From the NCBI GenBank assembly GCA_002338715.1, contig DDIR01000016.1:26813-41727 (forward strand): 14,915 nt of DNA. Direction: 5' to 3'. The stretch's first letter is position 1. Each line of letters opens with the position of its first letter. The stretch is from Phycisphaerales bacterium UBA1845 (GTDB taxonomy: Bacteria; Planctomycetota; Phycisphaerae; UBA1845). Made by a program: the position numbers and the translations under genes. The notes below the pieces were generated by a model. It worked only from the letters and a program-made list of their open reading frames with translations. It was not told the DNA's origin and did not search any database. Shown piece after piece: positions 6,117 to 13,909 of the stretch.

Positions 6117-6725
6117 TCAGGCCATCTCGCTGCTATCGATGTGGGCTTCTTTCGGCGGCGACCAGCAGTCTTTGCAGCGCGGTTCGAAGTCTGCCGCTCC
6201 GCCGACAATGTGCGTGCCGACGATCGGGGTCTTGCGATGCGTGTGGGTGGCGGGTTTGCCGCATGCGGCGCAGATGGATTGTTGCACGCGCACCACGCCA
6301 GCCAACTCTTTGATCCGCTCGATGACGGGGAACTGCAATCCCCACATGTCGAGATCGAGCGCCGCGATGATGACCCGCTTGCCGCGACTGGCCAGCGTCT
6401 TGCACACGTCGGGCAAACCGTCGTCGTAGAAATGCCCTTCGTCGATGACCACGACTTCGGTCGCGTCGCAAACGGTGTCGAGGATTTCTTCGGAGCAGGT
6501 GACCGCCACCGCATCGCGGCCGTCGCCGTCGTGGGTCATGATCTTGGCTTTGCTGTAGCGATCGTCCTTGTTGTGTTTGAGGACGAGGATGTTGTGAGCC
6601 GGTTCGTTCTTGAGTTCTTTGAGGACCGCGGTGGTCTTGCCGCTGAACATGCACCCGCAGATGAGTTCGATGATGCCCTGGCGCTGGGGGTTGGCGGCGC
6701 TGTGCGTGTGGGGGGCGGCGGTCAT
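6117..6725 (-). CDS. tdk: thymidine kinase, TK1 type
   Basis: This phosphorylates thymidine to dTMP in the salvage pathway. Its 202 residues are normal for the TK1 class. The P-loop is GCMFSGKT at 24-31, and the acidic segment VVVIDEGHF at 91-99 has E96 as expected catalytic base. The structural zinc site has C152/C155 (CAAC) and C184/C187 (CKDC). The lasso region reads VGGAADFEPRC at 174-184, with a phenylalanine where many homologues have tyrosine. A 15-residue non-conserved N-terminal leader precedes the domain. The ATG at 6725 has no Shine-Dalgarno site, and a promoter-like pair ends only six bases upstream. It heads a short unit with hutI and follows lptG by 74 bases. Confidence 0.94.
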   Translation of the reverse strand: MTAAPHTHSAANPQRQGIIELICGCMFSGKTTAVLKELKNEPAHNILVLKHNKDDRYSKAKIMTHDGDGRDAVAVTCSEEILDTVCDATEVVVIDEGHFYDDGLPDVCKTLASRGKRVIIAALDLDMWGLQFPVIERIKELAGVVRVQQSICAACGKPATHTHRKTPIVGTHIVGGAADFEPRCKDCWSPPKEAHIDSSEMA

Positions 6726-6731
6726 GTTTTG

Positions 6732-6760
6732 ATTTTGACGAAGTGACCGCCCAACGTCAA
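6732..6760 (-). promoter_or_regulatory. candidate promoter for tdk-hutI, possibly leaderless
   Basis: On the minus strand TTGACG (6760-6755) and CAAAAT (6737-6732) are separated by exactly 17 bases. They match the -35 at 5 of 6 and the -10 at 4 of 6 positions. The expected start of transcription, about seven bases further, falls on the A of the tdk ATG (6725), which would give a leaderless mRNA. Confidence 0.42.
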
Positions 6761-6766
6761 AGACGC

Positions 6767-6778
6767 GTTTTCGAAAAC
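6767..6778. promoter_or_regulatory. 12-base perfect palindrome upstream of tdk promoter
   Basis: GTTTTCGAAAAC is fully self-complementary and sits just upstream of the candidate tdk -35 box, in the lptG-tdk gap. It may be a protein-binding site or part of an lptG end signal; a palindrome of this size can also arise by chance. Confidence 0.25.
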
Positions 6779-6799
6779 TTGATCAGCCCCTAAGCCCAA

Positions 6800-7906
6800 T
6801 CAGCTCTTGAGGCGGTCGAGCAGGATGACGGCGATGGGGGTGAACACCATGATGGGCATCCACGCGGGCAATGGGGTTCCGTTTTTGCCGAAGGTTTGGC
6901 TGATGAATGTGAAAAGGAAGCACGAGCCGCACACGAGCAGGAGTTTGAGCACGCTGCCGAGGACGTTGGCCGGTACGCGGGTTAGCACGAATGGGAGGCC
7001 GAGGACCAGCATGAGCAGGTTTACGATCGGCGTGGTGAAGCGCACGTGCTTGGCGTGGCGGATGCGGCCTTGGCTGGCGGGGTCGAGGCGCTCGCCCAGT
7101 TCGTCGAGACGGGAGGAGCTCAGGAAGTTAATCCAGCCAGCCGACTGTCGCATTTCGATGGCTTGCGGGCTGAGGTCGCTGGCCACCTGATCGATGATGT
7201 GGCGGCGGATGTCGTCGCCGGGATCGAAGGCGGCTTCTGATTCGGTTGGCCGAGCGATTTCAAAACCGCGCTCGAGTTTCCAGACGCCGTGTTGGCTGCC
7301 CGGTTTGTCGGGGAACCAGGTGGCGCGGTCGGCTTGGATGATGTTGTTGAGGTGGCCATTGGCGTCGCGCTTGAGGATGAGCAGGCGATGCAACTCCTCG
7401 GTTTGCGGATCGTAGCGGTGGGCGGACATGAGTGAGCCGTCGCTGTCGAGGAGAAAGCGGATTTTGAACGTCTTGGTGCCTTGGGCGTCGTCGTGGTCGC
7501 GGGCGAGTTTGTGGGCGATGGACGGGATGATGTATTCGCTGTCGATGTACCACATGGTGGTGGTCGCGAGTCCGAATCCGAGGACCGTGGCTGCGACGCG
7601 GTAGAGGCTGATGCCGCCGGCGAGGATCGCGGTCATCTCGTTGATTCGCCGCATGCGCGAAAGCGTCAACATGCACGCGAAGAGCGTAATGACGCCAGAT
7701 AGTTGGGCGAAGTATTGGAAGACGCGATTGCCGTAATAGCTGATGATGTCGGGCAAAACCGAATGAGTGGCGGTGGCGTTTTCGGTGAATTCGTCGAGGT
7801 TGATGAACATGTCCAGGACGATGTACAGACTGATCATTACGCCGATCGCAATCAGGTAGTTGACGATCAAGCCGCGGAGGATGTATCTGTCGAGTGTGGT
7901 CAGCAC
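6800..7906 (-). CDS. lptG: LptG-like permease of the LPS transport complex
   Basis: This is a 368-residue YjgP/YjgQ (LptF/LptG) family protein. Three N-terminal helices (about 13-35, 60-82, 98-120) precede a roughly 150-residue periplasmic beta-jellyroll region. Three C-terminal helices follow, starting at FTTPIVNLLMLVLGLPFVL and ending near MPIMVFTPIAVILLDRL. The family mark between helices 2 and 3 is RMRRINEMTAILAGGIS (84-100), the cytoplasmic coupling segment that contacts the LptB ATPase. LptFG with LptB extracts lipopolysaccharide from the inner membrane. Length is typical. The start is a GTG at 7906. It lies 42 bases behind a longer family member, so the two form the usual F/G pair. Which is F and which is G is inferred from order and length, not proven. 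Confidence 0.85.
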   Translation of the reverse strand: MLTTLDRYILRGLIVNYLIAIGVMISLYIVLDMFINLDEFTENATATHSVLPDIISYYGNRVFQYFAQLSGVITLFACMLTLSRMRRINEMTAILAGGISLYRVAATVLGFGLATTTMWYIDSEYIIPSIAHKLARDHDDAQGTKTFKIRFLLDSDGSLMSAHRYDPQTEELHRLLILKRDANGHLNNIIQADRATWFPDKPGSQHGVWKLERGFEIARPTESEAAFDPGDDIRRHIIDQVASDLSPQAIEMRQSAGWINFLSSSRLDELGERLDPASQGRIRHAKHVRFTTPIVNLLMLVLGLPFVLTRVPANVLGSVLKLLLVCGSCFLFTFISQTFGKNGTPLPAWMPIMVFTPIAVILLDRLKS

Positions 7907-7948
7907 GGTCCTGTACTTCCTGGAAACACGAGTTCTACCTGGAACAAT

Positions 7949-9586
7949 CTAACGGCGCACCACGCGCATCATCACGTACACGTCAACGAGCGTCACGATG
8001 ACGATGCCCGACCAGATCAGGATCAGCCCATTGGTCGGCGATGGCGATTTTTCGATCAATTGCTTGCCCATCATGATCATGACGATCACGAACAGGCTCG
8101 GGACAAAACTGATGCCAAACGCAACGAGAACCTGAGAACCTTTAAAGACGATGCCCAGCGCCGCCCCAAGAATCACCAGCGAAAACACGCTGAGGCTGAA
8201 GGCCATTCGCGAATGCATGACGCCGATGATGTCGCGGCCAAGTTTGTCGGCGCGATCGAGAAGGTCCTGGCGGTCTTCGTCGATGTCTTCGCTCAGACCC
8301 AAAGTTTCCAGATCGGTGTTGAGCAGCTTGGCTTCGGTGAAGTCTCGTGAGCGTTCGATGACGTCTTGCGGAACGCGGATCGACGGCAGGTTGCGGCGGT
8401 CATCGCGAACGATGCCACCCGGTGCCAGTGGGTCGTGGATTTCGACGTTCCCGTTGGCTTGGAGGTACACGCCCGGGCGCGGGTCATCGGTTTCGTTGCG
8501 ATCGACGAACATCGCCACGCTGTCGGACTTGATCGTGCGCTCTTTTTTCCCGTCGATGTATTCGACGATTTCGACTCCGCCTCCGAACAGGGGGTGGCTG
8601 CTTTGCTTGTCGAGTTGCAATTCAGCCGCGCGGATGTCGTAACGAACCTTCCCGTCGGTAATCATGATCTGTCCTGGCGACACGGGATCGAGAAACTGCC
8701 TTCGGACGTCGCGATAGAGCAAGACGAGGCTGATATTCGCCTGGAGTTTCTTGATTTTCTCTGCGACGGGTGGGTATGACGCGGGATCACGCTGGTATTC
8801 AAACAAGTCGCCGAGCGTCAGCCATTTGACTTTAACCTGCATGGTGGCTGGGAGCGTAAATGGGCCAAGACTTTCGTGCCCACTGTCGACGTAGCGACCG
8901 TCCTTGATGTCGTAGAGGCTCAGGTCGTACATGTCGCTGGTGATCGCGGGGGTGCCGTCTGGCGTATCGAATCCGATTTCGACGGTGCCAGCCGTTCCGA
9001 CGCGTGTCCAGTTGTCGTCTTTCATCAGGACGAAGGCGACGCCGTCCAGCTTCAGTTTGGTCTTGTCGTTATCGTTCGTCGATGGCTCAAGGTTGGCGGT
9101 TTCGGCGAAGATTGTGAAACGGTCGCGATCCACCGAAAGGCGTTCGGGCGATGAGAGTTTCTGCTTGATGATCTGGGGCAGGTCCGACGCGACGTACTCT
9201 TCGATGTTGCGAACCATGCTGGGGATCATGAAGTTGAAGAAAATAAACGACACGATCGCCGACGCGAGGCTGATGACCATCGTCGGAAGAAAGAGCTCGT
9301 GGATGTTGATGCCGCTGCTGCGACACGCGACCAGTTCGTTGTCGGCGCTGAGCCGGCCATAGGTGACGGTCGCGGCGAATAGCGCGGCGATCGGGAGCGT
9401 AAGCGTTCCAGCCACGGGAAAGACGAGGGCCATGATCTTAAGAAGCTGCAACGCGGAGATGCCGTCGAGCTTCAGCATGTTCATCACGCCGCCGCCCAGA
9501 CCGAGGACGGCCATCAAACCGACTGACGTCAGCAGGAAGGCCTTCCCCATCTCTCGGAAAATGTACTTCTGAAGTGTCCAGAGCAT
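7949..9586 (-). CDS. lptF: LptF-like permease of the LPS transport complex, enlarged
   Basis: A 545-residue YjgP/YjgQ family protein. Helices lie at about 15-37, 48-75 and 98-122. The coupling segment is RLSADNELVACRSSGIN (78-94), a clear LptF/LptG signature. C-terminal helices are at about 460-482, 484-506 and 520-540. The periplasmic part between helices 3 and 4 spans about 330 residues, against roughly half that in the neighbour, making the protein about 180 residues longer than E. coli LptF (366). The extra mass includes acidic stretches (EDIDEDRQDLLDRADKLG) just before helix 4. It should form the membrane channel of the LPS exporter with the downstream lptG product. The ATG at 9586 has no obvious Shine-Dalgarno site. 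Confidence 0.85.
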   Translation of the reverse strand: MLWTLQKYIFREMGKAFLLTSVGLMAVLGLGGGVMNMLKLDGISALQLLKIMALVFPVAGTLTLPIAALFAATVTYGRLSADNELVACRSSGINIHELFLPTMVISLASAIVSFIFFNFMIPSMVRNIEEYVASDLPQIIKQKLSSPERLSVDRDRFTIFAETANLEPSTNDNDKTKLKLDGVAFVLMKDDNWTRVGTAGTVEIGFDTPDGTPAITSDMYDLSLYDIKDGRYVDSGHESLGPFTLPATMQVKVKWLTLGDLFEYQRDPASYPPVAEKIKKLQANISLVLLYRDVRRQFLDPVSPGQIMITDGKVRYDIRAAELQLDKQSSHPLFGGGVEIVEYIDGKKERTIKSDSVAMFVDRNETDDPRPGVYLQANGNVEIHDPLAPGGIVRDDRRNLPSIRVPQDVIERSRDFTEAKLLNTDLETLGLSEDIDEDRQDLLDRADKLGRDIIGVMHSRMAFSLSVFSLVILGAALGIVFKGSQVLVAFGISFVPSLFVIVMIMMGKQLIEKSPSPTNGLILIWSGIVIVTLVDVYVMMRVVRR

Positions 9587-9604
9587 GTGGCTTGTATCTC
9601 GTCA

Positions 9605-9623
9605 CTGTGCGATCGATGCACAG
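9605..9623. promoter_or_regulatory. short inverted repeat upstream of lptF
   Basis: CTGTGC (9605-9610) and GCACAG (9618-9623) are exact inverted arms around GATCGAT. It sits 18 bases upstream of the lptF start, in the 166-base space between two divergently transcribed genes, so it could be an operator or a 5'UTR hairpin. No convincing -35/-10 pair was found on either strand in this space. Confidence 0.3.
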
Positions 9624-9752
9624 ATGATGTTCACCGGTTGCAGTCCGCGCCATCCGATGATGTGAAGTCTATTGCGACGGTGCCCGCCCGAACTGGGGTG
9701 GAATCCGTATGCTTGTTAGCAAAACGACTTATGGTAGGTGATCGAGGGGTGA

Positions 9753-11498
9753 ATGCAACAAGTGGGCCGCCTCGGGGCATGGGGGATTTGCTCGACGGGA
9801 CGAGCCTTTGCGACCGATAGAAGGGCGTGGGCATCAGGCTTTACGAACATCGAACGGCCCAAAGCCGACCCTGTTTACCATGCATCGGGATCGTCAGCGT
9901 TGAAAACGGATCACAAGCGAAAAATCGTCGAGCTAGCCGAACTGATCGGCATCCTGGATCAACACCGCGCGTCGGGCGAGGTCATCGTGCAGTGTCATGG
10001 CTGCTTTGACATCGTGCACCCCGGGCACCTGCGCTACTTGGAATTTGCCCGCCGCCAGGGTGACCTTTTGGTCGTGACGTTGACGGGTGATGCCGCGATC
10101 GAAAAGGGCGAACAGCGTCCGCACATTCCGCAGGAGCTTCGCGCCGAATCGCTGGCTGCCCTCGAGTTCGTGGACTATGTCTACATCGATCCGTCACCGA
10201 CGGCTGAGTCTGTTCTGGAGGCGCTCAAACCGAACATCTACGTCAAGGGTCGCGAATACGAGACCTCGCGCGACGAACGCTTTTTGAGTGAGAAGTCGAT
10301 CGTCGAATCGAAGGGTGGCAAGGTCATCTTTTCGAGCGGGGATGTTGTCTTCAGTTCGACGAAGTTGATCGATTCGATTCAAAGCGACGAGGGGTTGGCC
10401 CATCAACGGCTGGCTGCGGTTTGCGCCCGGCACAAAATCGACCAGGGATCGACGGCATCGATTCTGGACAACTTCGCCGGACTGCGCGTGGGCGTGGTGG
10501 GTGATGTGATTCTCGATCGGTACGTGTTCTGCGACGCGAAGGATGTGGCTGACGAATCGGCGATGCTGTCGCTTTCACAGATCGAAGAGCGGCGCTACGT
10601 CGGTGGGGCTGCGATCGTCGCGCGACATGCAGCCGCTTTGGGGGCTGACACGTTTTTGTTGAGTTGTTTAGCCGATGACGACGACTCACGCGGTGTCGCG
10701 AACGTGTTGGCTGACGAAGGTGTCGAGTTGGCGTCATTGGAGACGCGCCCCGGGTTGGTTCAAAAGACGCGGTATCTCGTCGAAGAGAACAAGCTCTTGA
10801 AGGTGGAGACGGGCGAGAACGTTCCGCTTGATTCGGTATCAGAGCGGGAGGCGTCGCGTGTGTTGGAAGCGCGGTCGCGTGATTTCGATGCGGTGATCAT
10901 CTGCGATTTTGGTTATGGCACGGTGACGGCATCGCTGCTGGCACGGGTGCTGCCGTGCTTGCGGGCCAACGTACCGATTATTTCGGCTGACGTGAGCGGT
11001 TCACGGGGGAGCCTGCTGCGGTTTCGACATGTGGACTTGATGTGCCCGACCGAGCGCGAATTGCGCCATACGCTGCACGATTTTGATCGCGGAATGTCCA
11101 ACGTGGCCTATCAGTTGCTGCAGCAGACGCAGGCCCGCCATTTGATCTGCACGCTGGGCAAGCGCGGACTTGTGGCGTTTGATCGGGTAACGCAGGATGA
11201 GACGTCGCCCAACTGGGACCAGCGACTTTTGAGCGATCATTTCGCGTCGTTTGCCGACCGGGCGGTCGATCGATTGGGTTGCGGCGATGCGCTGTTGGCT
11301 GTGGCGACGTTGTCGCTGGCCGCGAAGGCATCATTGATCCAAGCCGCCTACCTGGGCAATGCCGCATCGGCGATTGAGATCGAGCGGTTGGGCAATCAGC
11401 CAATATCGAATGACATGATGCGACAGTGGTTGAGTAATCGCGTCGAATTGAACCGCGCCCCCACAACCCCAAAACGATTGGCCCCGACGCGGGCATAG
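9753..11498 (+). CDS. bifunctional nucleotidyltransferase / PfkB-family sugar kinase (HldE-like, inverted domain order)
   Basis: A 581-residue two-domain protein. Residues about 78-215 are a cytidylyltransferase-like (RfaE2-type) domain with the nucleotide-binding motif CHGCFDIVHPGHL (81-93), VKGREYE (164-170) and FSSTKLI (200-206). Residues about 240-560 are a PfkB/ribokinase-type domain with GVVGDVILDRY, GGAAIVARHAAALGA (284-298), and an anion-hole segment GCGD (509-512) whose D512 is the expected catalytic base. Classical HldE makes ADP-heptose with the kinase first and the transferase second; here the order is reversed. The ATG at 9753 has GAGG at 9744-9747. The first 50 residues are unlike the family, and a TTG at 9900 is an alternative start. 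It is divergent from lptF, consistent with a role in LPS or glycan precursors. The exact sugar is not known. Confidence 0.82.
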   Translation: MQQVGRLGAWGICSTGRAFATDRRAWASGFTNIERPKADPVYHASGSSALKTDHKRKIVELAELIGILDQHRASGEVIVQCHGCFDIVHPGHLRYLEFARRQGDLLVVTLTGDAAIEKGEQRPHIPQELRAESLAALEFVDYVYIDPSPTAESVLEALKPNIYVKGREYETSRDERFLSEKSIVESKGGKVIFSSGDVVFSSTKLIDSIQSDEGLAHQRLAAVCARHKIDQGSTASILDNFAGLRVGVVGDVILDRYVFCDAKDVADESAMLSLSQIEERRYVGGAAIVARHAAALGADTFLLSCLADDDDSRGVANVLADEGVELASLETRPGLVQKTRYLVEENKLLKVETGENVPLDSVSEREASRVLEARSRDFDAVIICDFGYGTVTASLLARVLPCLRANVPIISADVSGSRGSLLRFRHVDLMCPTERELRHTLHDFDRGMSNVAYQLLQQTQARHLICTLGKRGLVAFDRVTQDETSPNWDQRLLSDHFASFADRAVDRLGCGDALLAVATLSLAAKASLIQAAYLGNAASAIEIERLGNQPISNDMMRQWLSNRVELNRAPTTPKRLAPTRA

Positions 11499-11530
11499 TT
11501 GTACGCGACGCGAATCGACGCGCGCAAATG

Positions 11531-12532
11531 TTACCCCTTCTCCAGAAATTGGTGCACGCGTTCGACTTCGGACTTGCTGCCGATGATGAGCGGCGTTCTT
11601 TCGTGCATGTGCTGCGGGGTTTTTTCCATGATGCGGTGTTGGCCATCGGTGGCGGCACCGCCGGCTTGCTCTGCTAAAAATGCCATCGGGTTGGCTTCGT
11701 ATAACAAACGGAGCTTTCCTTCGGGCGATTTTTTTGTGGGCGGATAGAGGAACACACCGCCGCGCAGCAACGTGCGGTGGAAGTCAGCCACCAGCGAGCC
11801 GATGTAGCGCTGCGAATAGTTGTCGGTTTTGGCCCACTCCAGATAGTCCTGAATCCCCTGCGGAAAGGATGCGCGGTAGGCTTCGTTGATGCTGTAGGTC
11901 TTGCCAACGTCGGGCATGATCACGCCCTCTTGATGCAACACAAACGCACCGATATCCGGGTTGAGCGTGAACATGTGCACACCGTCGCCCGTGGTGTAAG
12001 CGAGGACCGTGCTGCTTCCGTACACCACGTATCCTGCCGCCAGTTGCCGGATGCCGGGTTGAAGCACGTGCTTTTCGGGACCGTCGCTGGGCCAGACGTC
12101 TTCGCGCTTGTGCAGGATTGAGAAGATCGTTCCGATCGAGACGTTGACGTCGATGTTGCTGGAACCGTCGAGCGGGTCAAAGAGTACGACATAATTTCCG
12201 CTGCCCGATGTGTTCTTGATGATGCGCGGTTCGTCTTCTTCTTCGGACACGAGGATGCCGATGTTACCGCGATATCCCAGACAGCGCATGATCGTCTCGT
12301 TGGCGATCAGGTCGAGCTTCTGGACGAGTTCGCCCTGGACGTTGGACTCACCGGTTTCGCCGAGGACGTTGGTGATGCCGGCTCGACGGACGTGCGACTC
12401 GATGATCTTCGTGGCGAGGGTGATACCGCTGAGGAGCCAGCTGAATTGGCCCGTTGCCGTCGGGTGATTGCGCTGCTGCTCGATGATGTGTTGTGCGACG
12501 GTGACCAATCCATGCTTTGGATGGGATGCCAT
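11531..12532 (-). CDS. fbp: fructose-1,6-bisphosphatase class I
   Basis: Hydrolyses fructose 1,6-bisphosphate to fructose 6-phosphate in gluconeogenesis. With the chosen start it has 333 residues, essentially the length of E. coli Fbp. The metal-site motifs are clear: SEEED at 96-100 and DPLDGSSN at 119-126, with NVQGELVQKLDLIANE at 64-79. The C-terminal end reads TPLIIGSKSEVERVHQFLE, as in the family. The frame is open to a TTG at 12628, but the ATG at 12532 fits the family N-terminus (HGLVTVAQHIIEQQ) and has GGGAG about ten bases upstream. It is convergent with the HldE-like gene (32 bases between stops) and divergent from proB. Confidence 0.95.
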   Translation of the reverse strand: MASHPKHGLVTVAQHIIEQQRNHPTATGQFSWLLSGITLATKIIESHVRRAGITNVLGETGESNVQGELVQKLDLIANETIMRCLGYRGNIGILVSEEEDEPRIIKNTSGSGNYVVLFDPLDGSSNIDVNVSIGTIFSILHKREDVWPSDGPEKHVLQPGIRQLAAGYVVYGSSTVLAYTTGDGVHMFTLNPDIGAFVLHQEGVIMPDVGKTYSINEAYRASFPQGIQDYLEWAKTDNYSQRYIGSLVADFHRTLLRGGVFLYPPTKKSPEGKLRLLYEANPMAFLAEQAGGAATDGQHRIMEKTPQHMHERTPLIIGSKSEVERVHQFLEKG

Positions 12533-12711
12533 TGGGTCTTGTCTCCCAGTAATTGCTCGTTTGTTCCGAATTCGCTCGCGGGTTCCGATCAAAGGTCTCA
12601 CGGTACCGATGCGGGTCATTGATTGCAACAGACTCGCGGGCGGAAGTGGGAAGGACTAAAATACGAGACCAGGGGGCATAAGTTCCTGATGTCGAACAAA
12701 TGATCGAGACG

Positions 12712-12741
12712 TCGAAAGCGCAAAACTGCAAGCGCTTTCGA
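12712..12741 (+). promoter_or_regulatory. perfect 10-bp stem-loop ahead of proB
   Basis: TCGAAAGCGC (12712-12721) and GCGCTTTCGA (12732-12741) are exact inverted arms with the 10-base loop AAAACTGCAA. The structure ends 20 bases before the proB ATG. It may be a dyad operator or a 5'UTR hairpin controlling proBA. There is no trailing T tract, so a terminator is less likely. Confidence 0.55.
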
Positions 12742-12761
12742 TTCTGCGTGGCTTGACCCTT

Positions 12762-13880
12762 ATGAACTCAGACCGAGAACAATTGACGAAGAAAACCAGC
12801 TTGATTGTGGTCAAAATCGGCAGCGGTGTGCTGACCGGCGTCGAAGGATTGAATCGACCGGCGCTACGGCGCATTGGCAGCCAACTGGTTGCGATTCGTG
12901 AATCAGGTCGGCAGGTGGTGGTGGTGTCCAGCGGGGCGATTGCGTCGGGATTGAAGCCGCTGGGGCTCGCGCGGATGCCCAAGACCATCGTCGATAAGCA
13001 GGCGGCAGCGGCTGTCGGTCAACAGGTTCTGATGAACGCCTGGGCGGATGTGTTTCGCAAGTCCAAGATTTCGGTCGGTCAGGTGCTTTTAACGTCCGAC
13101 GATCTGGACAACCGCTCCCGCTATCTGAATGCGAGGCACACGCTGGTGTCGCTGCTGCATCGCGGGGTGATTCCGATCATCAACGAAAACGACAGCGTCT
13201 CGTTTGAAGAAATCAAGATGGGTGATAACGATCATCTGTCGGCGCTGGTGACGACGCTGATCTCAGCCAACCTGCTGGTGATGCTGACGAACGTGGACGG
13301 TTTGCGGCGCGGCGGGGCGAATGGCGATCTCATCGAGATGGTGCGGGCTGACGATGACGTCGATCAACACGTGAGCCAGACCAAAAGTGCGACGGGCGTC
13401 GGGGGCATGTTCACCAAGTTGCACGCGGCTCGGTTGGTGGGGCGATCGGGCATCCCCGCGGTCATCGCGAACGGTTCGCAGGCCAACGTGCTTCAGCGCA
13501 TCCTCGAAGGCGAGCGCGTGGGAACCTATTTCGAACCGCAAGCCAGTCGGCTTGATGTGCGCCGGCGTTGGATCGCGACAGCCACCCGCCCTCGCGGGAA
13601 GATTCTCGTCGACGACGGAGCCCGGGCTGCGATTGTGTCGAGGAATGCGAGTTTGTTGCCGTCTGGAATCACCGAAATCGACGGGCATTTTTCAGCCGGC
13701 GCGGTGGTTCGCATTTGCGACGGGAAGGGCGTACCATTTGCCCGCGGTCTGGTGTCGTACACGTCGGAAGAAGCCCGGCGGGTGATGGGCCACAACAGCA
13801 AAGACATCCCGGACATTCTGGGGTATCGCTACCTCGACGAGATTATCCATCGCAACGATCTGGTGCTGGATGAAGATTAG
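12762..13880 (+). CDS. proB: glutamate 5-kinase with C-terminal PUA domain
   Basis: First enzyme of proline biosynthesis: ATP plus L-glutamate gives glutamyl 5-phosphate. The 372 residues match the long, PUA-containing form. The amino-acid-kinase domain shows VVKIGSGVLT (16-25), SSGAIASG (56-63), INENDSV (140-146), MGDNDHLSA (153-161), and the GVGGMFTKLHAA glycine/lysine segment. The last 100 residues, from about GKILVDDGARAAI to VMGHNSKDIPDILGYR, form the PUA domain. The ATG at 12762 is preferred to an in-frame TTG at 12753; neither has a good Shine-Dalgarno site. It is followed after 29 bases by proA, so the two form an operon. Proline feedback is typical of this family. Confidence 0.95.
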   Translation: MNSDREQLTKKTSLIVVKIGSGVLTGVEGLNRPALRRIGSQLVAIRESGRQVVVVSSGAIASGLKPLGLARMPKTIVDKQAAAAVGQQVLMNAWADVFRKSKISVGQVLLTSDDLDNRSRYLNARHTLVSLLHRGVIPIINENDSVSFEEIKMGDNDHLSALVTTLISANLLVMLTNVDGLRRGGANGDLIEMVRADDDVDQHVSQTKSATGVGGMFTKLHAARLVGRSGIPAVIANGSQANVLQRILEGERVGTYFEPQASRLDVRRRWIATATRPRGKILVDDGARAAIVSRNASLLPSGITEIDGHFSAGAVVRICDGKGVPFARGLVSYTSEEARRVMGHNSKDIPDILGYRYLDEIIHRNDLVLDED

Positions 13881-13909
13881 TTTGTCACGATTTAAGACGT
13901 GTGTTTGAA

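Noticed and set aside
7703..8350. 215-codon plus-strand frame across the lptF/lptG junction
   Set aside because: Spans the ends of two real genes on the other strand; His/Asp-rich translation typical of antisense membrane-protein codons.
11499..11530. Possible bidirectional terminator between the HldE-like gene and fbp
   Set aside because: Only short CGCG self-complementary bits are present, with no stable stem or T tract.
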